Below are positions 24,646 to 29,821 of a stretch of DNA of 29,821 bases, piece by piece. The stretch is from positions 1-29,821 of the forward strand of contig JAEWFH010000075.1 in NCBI GenBank assembly GCA_023388955.1, given 5' to 3'. This DNA is from Pseudomonadota bacterium (GTDB taxonomy: Bacteria > Pseudomonadota > Gammaproteobacteria > Xanthomonadales > Xanthomonadaceae). The position numbers and the translations under genes are program-made. The first letter of the stretch is position 1, and each line of letters starts with the position of its first letter. The notes under the pieces are model-generated. The model was not told where the DNA came from. It ran no database searches and saw only the letters and a program-made list of their open reading frames with translations.

Positions 24646-24657
24646 TGTCCGTGGACA
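24646..24657. promoter_or_regulatory. inverted repeat upstream of yihY
   Basis: TGTCC and GGACA are separated by two bases, 13-24 bp before the yihY start. The arms equal the inner arms of the repeat at 21052-21070, but the spacing differs. Possibly a shared operator half-site; chance is not excluded. Confidence 0.3.
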
Positions 24658-24717
24658 CACATTCAGGCACGGCCGGTTAGCGCCGTGTCCAGAGACCGGC
24701 GTCCGGTTTATGCCCGG

Positions 24718-25164
24718 TCAGGAAGACAGGCGCTGCTTGACCAGCTTCGACACCAGGCCCATGTCGGCCTTCCCGGCCAGCTTCGGCTTCAACGCGCCCA
24801 TCAGCTTGCCCATGTCGGCCGGACCGGCGGCGCCGGTGGCGGCCACGGCCGCTTCGATCTCGGCGCTGATCGTCGCCTCGTCCATCTTGGCCGGCAGGTA
24901 GCGTTCGATGACGGTGATCTCGTCGCGCTCGACCTGGGCCAGGTCCTCGCGGTCCGCGGCCTCGTACTGGGTCACCGAGTCGCGGCGCTGCTTGACCATC
25001 TTGTCGAGCACCGCCACCACCTGGGTGTCGTCCAGCTCGATCCGCTCGTCCACTTCGCGCTGCTTGATCGCCGCGTTCACCAGGCGGATCACGCCCAGGG
25101 TCTGCTTGTCGCCGCCCTTCATGGCGGCCTTCATGTCGGTGGTCAGCTGGTCCTTGAGGGACAT
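24718..25164 (-). CDS. GatB/YqeY domain-containing protein
   Basis: A 148-residue stand-alone YqeY protein. It has the start MSLKDQLTTDMKAAMK, the block TLGVIRLVNAAIKQREVDER, and a helical C-terminus ADMGKLMGALKPKLAGKADM, all typical. The domain is related to the tail of GatB, which binds tRNA in amidotransferases; the role of free YqeY is unsettled. It follows rpsU, as in many proteobacteria, with a terminator between. An AGGA site lies ten bases before ATG 25162-25164. Translation-related context is consistent with a tRNA-linked role, which remains inference. Confidence 0.94.
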   Translation of the reverse strand: MSLKDQLTTDMKAAMKGGDKQTLGVIRLVNAAIKQREVDERIELDDTQVVAVLDKMVKQRRDSVTQYEAADREDLAQVERDEITVIERYLPAKMDEATISAEIEAAVAATGAAGPADMGKLMGALKPKLAGKADMGLVSKLVKQRLSS

Positions 25165-25193
25165 GGCGGAGGTTCCTGTGGAATGGGACAACG

Positions 25194-25226
25194 CAAAAAG
25201 CCGGCGACGCAACCGCGCAGCCGGCT
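25194..25226 (-). terminator. Rho-independent terminator or attenuator after rpsU
   Basis: On the minus strand AGCCGGC pairs with GCCGGCT across a 14-nt loop, followed directly by TTTTT and GC. It lies 52 bp after the rpsU stop and before yqeY. It should reduce read-through into yqeY-yihY-dnaG. Confidence 0.85.
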
Positions 25227-25278
25227 CAATGCACACAACCATGCGCGACCGGCAAGGCCGGCCAGCGCGGTGCCGCGC

Positions 25279-25494
25279 TCAGTACAGGCGCTGGCGCTTG
25301 GTCACGTCGCGCGAGGTGCGACGGGCCTGGCGCTTCACCGCAGCGGCAGCCTTGCGCTTGCGCTCCTGGGTCGGCTTCTCGTAGTACTCGCGCTTGCGGG
25401 TCTCGGCGAGGACGCCGGCCTTCTCGCAGGTGCGCTTGAAGCGACGCAGGGCAAACTCGAAAGGCTCGTTTTCGCGGACTTTGACGCTGGGCAT
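25279..25494 (-). CDS. rpsU: 30S ribosomal protein S21
   Basis: S21 is a small basic ribosomal protein that helps initiation by contacting the 3' end of 16S rRNA. The 71-residue product has the exact family length. MPSVKVRENEPFEFALRRFK opens it and KRQARRTSRDVTKRQRLY closes it. No clear Shine-Dalgarno sequence precedes ATG 25492-25494. A consensus-like promoter lies 52 bp upstream. It is the first gene of the minus-strand macromolecular-synthesis operon and is divergent from tsaD. Confidence 0.98.
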   Translation of the reverse strand: MPSVKVRENEPFEFALRRFKRTCEKAGVLAETRKREYYEKPTQERKRKAAAAVKRQARRTSRDVTKRQRLY

Positions 25495-25545
25495 ACGTAA
25501 GGTATCTCGGTTCGGGTGGCAGCCCGGTCCACGGGCGAGCCGCGC

Positions 25546-25575
25546 ATTATAGCCATGGGGCTGTGCCTGCTGCAA
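25546..25575 (-). promoter_or_regulatory. sigma-70 promoter for rpsU
   Basis: On the minus strand TTGCAG (25575-25570) is followed by an 18-bp spacer and a perfect TATAAT (25551-25546). Start of transcription falls near 25539, giving a leader of about 45 nt. This is the best promoter match in the window. Confidence 0.75.
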
Positions 25576-25637
25576 GTGGGCGGATGATGAGGTGTGGGAT
25601 GTAGGCTTTCCGTCTGCCCGTCCCCATCTGGTGGAAC

Positions 25638-26660
25638 ATGAAAGTCCTCGGCATCGAAACCTCCTGCGACGAGACCGGCGCGGCGGTGTATGACACCGAC
25701 GCGGGGCTGCTGGCGCATGCGCTGTACAGCCAGGTCGCCATGCACGCCGAGTACGGCGGGGTAGTGCCCGAGCTGGCGAGCCGGGACCACGTGCGCAAGC
25801 TGGTACCGCTGGTGCACGAGGTGCTGGCGGAAGCCGGGCTGGAAGCGTCGGACCTGGACGGGGTCGCCTACACCGCGGGGCCAGGGCTGGTCGGGGCCTT
25901 GCTGGTCGGCGCGGGCACGGCGCGGGCGCTGGCCTGGGCGCTGGACGTGCCGGCGGTCGCGGTGCACCACATGGAGGGCCATCTGCTGGCGCCGCTGCTG
26001 GAGGACGATCCGGCCGGGCGGCCAGAGCCTCCTTTCGTGGCGCTGCTGGTGTCGGGCGGGCATACCCAGCTGGTCCACGTGGAGGGCATCGGCCGCTACC
26101 GCCTGCTCGGCGAGACCCTCGACGACGCCGCCGGCGAGGCCTTCGACAAGACCGCCAAGCTGATGGGCCTGCCCTATCCGGGTGGTCCGCGGCTGGCGGC
26201 GTTGGCGCCGCAGGGACGCGAAGGCGCCTACCGGTTCCCGCGACCGATGACCAACCGGCCCGGGCTGGATTTCAGCTTCAGCGGCCTCAAGACCCAGGTG
26301 CTGACCGCCTGGCAGGAAAGCGACCAGTCCGACCAGGCCCGCGCCGACATCGCGCGTGGCTTCGAGGAGGCGGTGGTCGACACCCTGGCGATCAAGTGCG
26401 GGCGCGCGCTGGACGAGGCCGGCTGCGACACCCTGGTGGTCGCCGGCGGCGTCGGCGCCAACGCGCGGCTGCGGGCGCAGCTGGCGGACATGGCGCGGCG
26501 GACTGGTGGCCGGGTCGCCTTCCCGCGGCCGGCCTTCTGCACCGACAACGGGGCGATGATCGCCTTTGCCGGCGCGCTGCGGCTGCAGGCCGGCCAGCAC
26601 GAGGGCCCGCAGGTGCGGGTGGCCCCACGCTGGGACATGGAAACCCTTCCCGCCGCGTAG
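25638..26660 (+). CDS. tsaD: tRNA N6-adenosine threonylcarbamoyltransferase
   Basis: TsaD transfers threonylcarbamoyl from TC-AMP to A37 of ANN-decoding tRNAs, with TsaB and TsaE. The 340-residue protein fits the family length. It starts MKVLGIETSCDETGAAVYD; the metal-binding HxxxH is in HHMEGH (His111, His115), and the third ligand Asp lies in CTDNGAM. ASKHA-fold phosphate loops SGGHTQL and GGVGAN are present. The ATG at 25638 has GGTGGA upstream. It is divergent from rpsU across 143 bp and followed by folB after 53 bp. Confidence 0.98.
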   Translation: MKVLGIETSCDETGAAVYDTDAGLLAHALYSQVAMHAEYGGVVPELASRDHVRKLVPLVHEVLAEAGLEASDLDGVAYTAGPGLVGALLVGAGTARALAWALDVPAVAVHHMEGHLLAPLLEDDPAGRPEPPFVALLVSGGHTQLVHVEGIGRYRLLGETLDDAAGEAFDKTAKLMGLPYPGGPRLAALAPQGREGAYRFPRPMTNRPGLDFSFSGLKTQVLTAWQESDQSDQARADIARGFEEAVVDTLAIKCGRALDEAGCDTLVVAGGVGANARLRAQLADMARRTGGRVAFPRPAFCTDNGAMIAFAGALRLQAGQHEGPQVRVAPRWDMETLPAA

Positions 26661-26713
26661 CGGGCGTGGTGGATGCAGGTAAAGTCACCTCTCCATCCGC
26701 ACCGGGTTCCCGC

Positions 26714-27118
26714 ATGGATCGCGTCTTCATCGAGGGCCTCGACATCGAGGCGATCATCGGCGTCCACGACTGGGAGCGCACTACAGCGCAGCCGCTCCTG
26801 GTGGACATCGGGATGTCGGTCGATGCGAGCGTTTCCGCCGGCAGCGATGCGGTGGACGACACCGTCGACTACGCCGCGGTCGCCGAGGCGATCGGGACGC
26901 TGGCGGCGCAGTCGCGGCACCAGCTCATCGAGACCTTCGCCGAGGAGGTCGCGGCGATGATCCTGGGACGCTTCGGGCCGAAGGTGTCCGAGGTGACCGT
27001 CTGCATCCGCAAGCCGCGTGCGATCCCGAACGCGCGCCATGCAGGCGTCGAGATCACCCGCAGCGCGGCGCGGGCCGGCCTTTCGCTAGTCGCCGCACGT
27101 GCTCCCGGGCCGGTCTGA
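26714..27118 (+). CDS. folB: dihydroneopterin aldolase
   Basis: FolB cleaves dihydroneopterin to 6-hydroxymethyldihydropterin and glycolaldehyde in folate synthesis. The 134-residue product is slightly longer than the usual 120 owing to a basic and Ala/Pro tail. Active-site residues by comparison with S. aureus are Glu21 (HDWERTT), Tyr53 (VDYAAV), Glu73 (HQLIETFAEEVA) and Lys100 (CIRKPRAIPNARHAGVEI). All four are present. ATG 26714 has no strong ribosome site. The folK-like gene starts two bases after its stop, so the two are cotranscribed. Confidence 0.96.
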   Translation: MDRVFIEGLDIEAIIGVHDWERTTAQPLLVDIGMSVDASVSAGSDAVDDTVDYAAVAEAIGTLAAQSRHQLIETFAEEVAAMILGRFGPKVSEVTVCIRKPRAIPNARHAGVEITRSAARAGLSLVAARAPGPV

Positions 27119-27120
27119 AC

Positions 27121-27552
27121 ATGGTCCGGCTGGTCGTGGTGTTGGGGAGCAACACGGATTCGCGCTGCCGGATGCGCCAGGCACGCGAGGCACTGGGCGA
27201 GGTCGCCATCATCGTCGCGGCCTCGGATGAGGTCGAGGCACCCAGCTATCTGGCCGGGGATCCGCGTCGCTACAGCAACCAGGCGCTGCTGCTGGAATGG
27301 GAGCGCCCGTTGGAAGAGTTCACGCCCGTTGCCCACCGGATCGAGCATGGCCTGGGCAGGCGTCGCGGCGGGGCGGCGGGCAATGCGGGCGCCGACGTCG
27401 AGATCGACATCGACCTGGTTGCCGCGTTCGACGCCGACCGCGGCCTGCTGCACCTGGAGAAGCAAAAGCTGGAGCCGCGGCTGTTGCGCATGCTGGTCTT
27501 CCAGGTGGCGCCCGACCGTGCCCGCGCCGCGCTCGAAACCGCGCTCGACTGA
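27121..27552 (+). CDS. divergent FolK-like (HPPK-fold) protein
   Basis: A 143-residue protein that resembles 6-hydroxymethyldihydropterin pyrophosphokinase but is about 15 residues short. It keeps the LGSNTDS start (residues 8-14), the NQALLLEW strand, GLGRRRGG in the ATP-binding region, and the metal-binding IDID pair (Asp96, Asp98). It lacks the WGPR segment: the Trp and the Arg that E. coli HPPK uses near residues 89-92 are absent. LEPRLLRM replaces the VPHYxxxxR loop with its His/Tyr/Arg. It may be a weak or altered kinase, or a non-catalytic partner; a canonical folK elsewhere in the genome would be expected. It directly follows folB. Confidence 0.82.
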   Translation: MVRLVVVLGSNTDSRCRMRQAREALGEVAIIVAASDEVEAPSYLAGDPRRYSNQALLLEWERPLEEFTPVAHRIEHGLGRRRGGAAGNAGADVEIDIDLVAAFDADRGLLHLEKQKLEPRLLRMLVFQVAPDRARAALETALD

Positions 27553-27565
27553 GTCCGCCCCCGCT

Positions 27566-27583
27566 TGGACGAGCGGCCGTCCA
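27566..27583. terminator. small hairpin between convergent folK-like and SDR genes
   Basis: TGGACG (27566-27571) and CGTCCA (27578-27583) flank a 6-nt loop. It fills most of the 33-bp gap between two convergent stops. No U-tract is present, so termination is tentative. Confidence 0.4.
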
Positions 27584-27585
27584 GC

Positions 27586-28323
27586 CTAGATGTGCAGCCG
27601 CCGCCCGCCGTCGATCGCGAGCACGTGCCCGGTCATGTAGCCGCTGCGCAGGCAGGTCAGCACGGCCTCGGCGATGTCCTGCGGCGACCCCTGGCGGCGC
27701 AGCGCGGTGCGCGCCTCGACCATGGCCAGGGTTTCAGCCTTGACCGGGTTGTCCGACCACAGCACGTTGCCCGGCGCCACGGCGTTGACCCGCACTTCCG
27801 GCCCCAGCTCGATCGCCAGCGAGCGGGTCATCATCACCAGCGCGGCCTTGGCCATGCAGTACAGCGTGTGCCCGGGCAGCGGGCGCTCGGCGTAGATGTC
27901 GACGATGTTGACGATCGAACCCTGCTGGCGTGCCAGGTGCGGTGCCGCGGCCTGGGACAGGAAGAACGGTGCCTGTGCATTGCTGGCGAACAGCGCGTCC
28001 CACTGCGCCGGGGTGGCGGTGTCGACCGGGGTGGCGAAATAGGTGCTGGCGTTGTTGACCAGCGCGTCGAGGCGGCCGAAGCGTTCGATCGTCGCGTCGA
28101 CCAGCTCCGGCAGTCGCGGCAAATCCGACAGTTCCGCCTGCAGTGCCAAGACGCTGCCGGGGCGCACGGCCTCGAGTTCGGCCTGCAGGGCCTGCATGGC
28201 GTCGCCGGAGCTGCGGTAGTGCAAGGCGAGGTCGTGTCCCCGGGCATGCAGCAGCCGTGCGGTCGCCGCGCCGATGCGGCGGGCGGCGCCGGTGACGAGG
28301 GCGACCGGTCGTTCGTGTTGCAT
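27586..28323 (-). CDS. FolM/pteridine reductase-like short-chain dehydrogenase
   Basis: A 245-residue NADPH-type SDR. The cofactor motif is TGAARRIG, with the Arg/Gly pattern of pteridine reductases instead of the classical TGxxxGxG. NNAS, the catalytic Tyr155-x3-Lys159 in LYCMAKAAL, and NAVAPG follow. DIYAERPLPGH before the active Tyr is typical of the FolM/PTR1 branch. Such enzymes reduce dihydropterins or dihydrofolate, for example dihydromonapterin. The convergent neighbourhood with folB and the folK-like gene supports a pterin substrate. ATG 28321-28323 gives MQHERPVALVTG. Another SDR specificity remains possible. Confidence 0.88.
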   Translation of the reverse strand: MQHERPVALVTGAARRIGAATARLLHARGHDLALHYRSSGDAMQALQAELEAVRPGSVLALQAELSDLPRLPELVDATIERFGRLDALVNNASTYFATPVDTATPAQWDALFASNAQAPFFLSQAAAPHLARQQGSIVNIVDIYAERPLPGHTLYCMAKAALVMMTRSLAIELGPEVRVNAVAPGNVLWSDNPVKAETLAMVEARTALRRQGSPQDIAEAVLTCLRSGYMTGHVLAIDGGRRLHI

Positions 28324-28389
28324 GCGCGGAATGGTGGCACAGATGCGACGGCAGGGCCGGGGGGTCATGAACACCATCGGCGCGGCCGG

Positions 28390-28395
28390 TAGACT
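28390..28395 (+). promoter_or_regulatory. candidate -10 box directly before the channel gene
   Basis: TAGACT lies seven bases before the ATG at 28402, so transcription could begin at or near the start codon. GGGCGG abuts the ATG and is too close to act as a ribosome site. A leaderless message is possible but the box is a modest match. Confidence 0.25.
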
Positions 28396-28401
28396 GGGCG
28401 G

Positions 28402-29706
28402 ATGCCATATTTCGAACAGACCCGCTCCTGGCTCGCCCACTACCCGTATGCGGCGACCCTGCTCTCACTCGCCGCGCTGGTACTGGTGGCGTGGATCGCC
28501 AACTTCATCGTGCGCCGCGTGCTGCTGCGCGTCGCCGCACGCCTGGTGGCGGCCTCCCCGCTGACCTGGGACGACGCGCTGCTGGCGCGGGGCGTGCTCT
28601 CGCGACTGGCACATGCGGTGCCGGCGCTGGTCATCGCCTCGGGCATCGGCGCGGTGCCCGGATTGCACGAAGTGGTTGCCGCGGTGGTGCGCAACGTCGC
28701 GCTGGCCTACGTCGCGCTGACCATCGCGCTGTCGATCAGCAACCTGCTCGATGCAATCAACGACGAGTACGTGGCGCACAGCCCCCGGGCCAACGAGCGG
28801 CCGATCAAGGGCTACCTGCAGGTGCTCAAGATCATCATCTTCGTGATCGCCGCGGTGCTGATGGTGGCGGCCCTGATCGAGCGCTCGCCGCTGCTGCTGC
28901 TGTCGGGCTTCGGTGCGATGAGCGCGGTGCTGATGCTGGTGTTCAAGGACTCGATCCTGTCGCTGGTGGCCAGCGTGCAGCTCAACAGCAACGACATGCT
29001 GCGGGTCGGCGACTGGATCGAGATGCCCTCGCAGAACGCCGACGGCGACGTCATCGACATGGCGCTGAACACGGTCAAGGTCCAGAACTGGGACAAGACC
29101 ATCACCACCATCCCGACCTACCGGCTGATCAGTGACAGCTTCAAGAACTGGCGCGGGATGCAGGAGTCGGGCGGACGGCGGATCAAACGCGCGCTGCTGA
29201 TCGACCAGTCCTCGGTGCGCTTCCTGGCCGCCGAAGAGCGCGACCGCCTGCGCCGGATCGCCCTGATCGACCCGTACCTGGACGCCAAGCGCCAGGAGCT
29301 GGAGGACTGGAACCGCGACCTGCTGGCCGCCGGCAAGGACCCGGTGAACACGCGCCGGGTCACCAACATCGGCACCTTCCGCGCCTACGTCGAGCAGTAC
29401 CTGCGGGCGCACCCGGGCATCAACCAGGGCATGACCCTCATGGTGCGCCAGCTCGCGCCCGGCCCCACCGGACTGCCGATCGAGCTGTACTGCTTCACCG
29501 CCAGCGTGGCCTGGGTGGCCTACGAGAACACCCAGTCGGACATCTTCGACCACCTGATCGCGATGCTGCCGGAGTTCGGCCTGCGGTTGTACCAGGCGCC
29601 CGGCGGCGCGGATCTCGCAGCTGCCCTCGGCCGGCCGCGGGAGGGTGCCGGGGCGGGCGCGGACGGGGCCGCGGACAGCGGGGCTGAAGCCACCCCGGGA
29701 TCTTGA
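28402..29706 (+). CDS. YbdG-type MscS family mechanosensitive channel
   Basis: A 434-residue inner-membrane channel. Helices span about 17-38, 70-90, 92-113 and 145-170, followed by the pore-lining helix from GAMSAVLMLVFKDSILSLVA (about 171-190). The MscS beta domain NDMLRVGDWIEMP and a C-terminal cytoplasmic domain follow. NWRGMQESGGRRIKRALLID (near 250) is characteristic of the YbdG subfamily, whose E. coli member of 415 residues contributes minor mechanosensitive conductance. The Ala/Gly-rich tail after residue 410 is low-complexity. Divergent from the SDR gene across 78 bp. The role in osmotic release is inferred from the family. Confidence 0.93.
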   Translation: MPYFEQTRSWLAHYPYAATLLSLAALVLVAWIANFIVRRVLLRVAARLVAASPLTWDDALLARGVLSRLAHAVPALVIASGIGAVPGLHEVVAAVVRNVALAYVALTIALSISNLLDAINDEYVAHSPRANERPIKGYLQVLKIIIFVIAAVLMVAALIERSPLLLLSGFGAMSAVLMLVFKDSILSLVASVQLNSNDMLRVGDWIEMPSQNADGDVIDMALNTVKVQNWDKTITTIPTYRLISDSFKNWRGMQESGGRRIKRALLIDQSSVRFLAAEERDRLRRIALIDPYLDAKRQELEDWNRDLLAAGKDPVNTRRVTNIGTFRAYVEQYLRAHPGINQGMTLMVRQLAPGPTGLPIELYCFTASVAWVAYENTQSDIFDHLIAMLPEFGLRLYQAPGGADLAAALGRPREGAGAGADGAADSGAEATPGS

Positions 29707-29772
29707 CCGGACGCAAGATCGGCGCCTGCCGCGGCGGCACATTGGGTCCATCCCACACCACGGAGGTGTTCG

Positions 29773-29821
29773 ATGAACCCGGTACTGACGGAACTGTTCG
29801 CCCGCCCGGTGGGCTGGCTGT
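29773..29821 (+). CDS. 5' end of a small protein, probably DUF3149
   Basis: Only 16 codons are inside the window. ATG 29773 follows a GGAGG site at 29762-29766. The N-terminus MNPVLTELFARPVGWL resembles DUF3149 proteins, small single-helix membrane proteins that begin with a short amphipathic stretch ending in Phe-x-x-x-x-Gly. Assignment is tentative because the membrane helix lies beyond the edge. Confidence 0.55.
   Translation, partial: MNPVLTELFARPVGWL

Noticed and set aside
1..29821. Search for insertion sequences, phage genes, CRISPR arrays and tRNA or rRNA genes
   Set aside because: No transposase, integrase, spaced direct-repeat array or cloverleaf was seen by eye; all space is taken by core genes.

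Overview
The window is about 30 kb of dense, high-GC chromosomal core sequence. It looks like a gammaproteobacterium of the Lysobacteraceae/Xanthomonadaceae (Lysobacter or Luteimonas type). That placement is an inference from gene content and order: gpmI-envC-ctpA, a PutA without a DNA-binding domain, a complete aa3 oxidase locus with DUF2909 and SURF1, and rpsU-yqeY-yihY-dnaG divergent from tsaD. I see no phage, transposon, CRISPR array, tRNA or rRNA.

Positions 1-9410: a minus-strand M28 peptidase lipoprotein is followed by a minus-strand exported protein built from VNGRI repeats. The plus-strand cell-division and envelope operon gpmI-envC-ctpA comes next. A DUF1820 protein and a rhomboid protease lie on the minus strand. 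A FadL-type porin on the plus strand ends at a strong bidirectional terminator.

Positions 9450-13076: the bifunctional proline-catabolic enzyme PutA is on the minus strand. It faces away from the oxidase genes across a 408-bp intergenic region, the only gene-free stretch over 300 bp. That region holds an inverted repeat in the putA leader and a 12-bp tandem repeat just upstream of coxB.

Positions 13077-21024: the cytochrome c oxidase locus. Structural subunits are coxB, ctaD and coxC; assembly factors are ctaG, a 46-residue membrane protein, SURF1 and a Sco-like CxxxC protein; heme A is made by ctaB and ctaA. DUF2909 is inserted on the minus strand and splits the locus into two plus-strand units. 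Downstream, a ChaN/EreA-like exported protein with somewhat different composition occupies a place where a sco gene is often found in related genomes.

Positions 21919-25494: a minus-strand macromolecular-synthesis operon, rpsU-[terminator]-yqeY-yihY-dnaG, without rpoD. Positions 25638-28323: tsaD, folB, a divergent folK-like gene, and a convergent FolM/pteridine-reductase-like SDR. Positions 28402-29821: a YbdG-type mechanosensitive channel and the first 16 codons of a probable DUF3149 protein.

Most of the window is ordinary core metabolism. The points most worth a second look are the Sco-like CxxxC protein, the FolK-like protein that lacks several family residues, the VNGRI-repeat protein, the 12-bp tandem repeats before coxB, and paired TGTCC/GGACA inverted repeats before two envelope genes.
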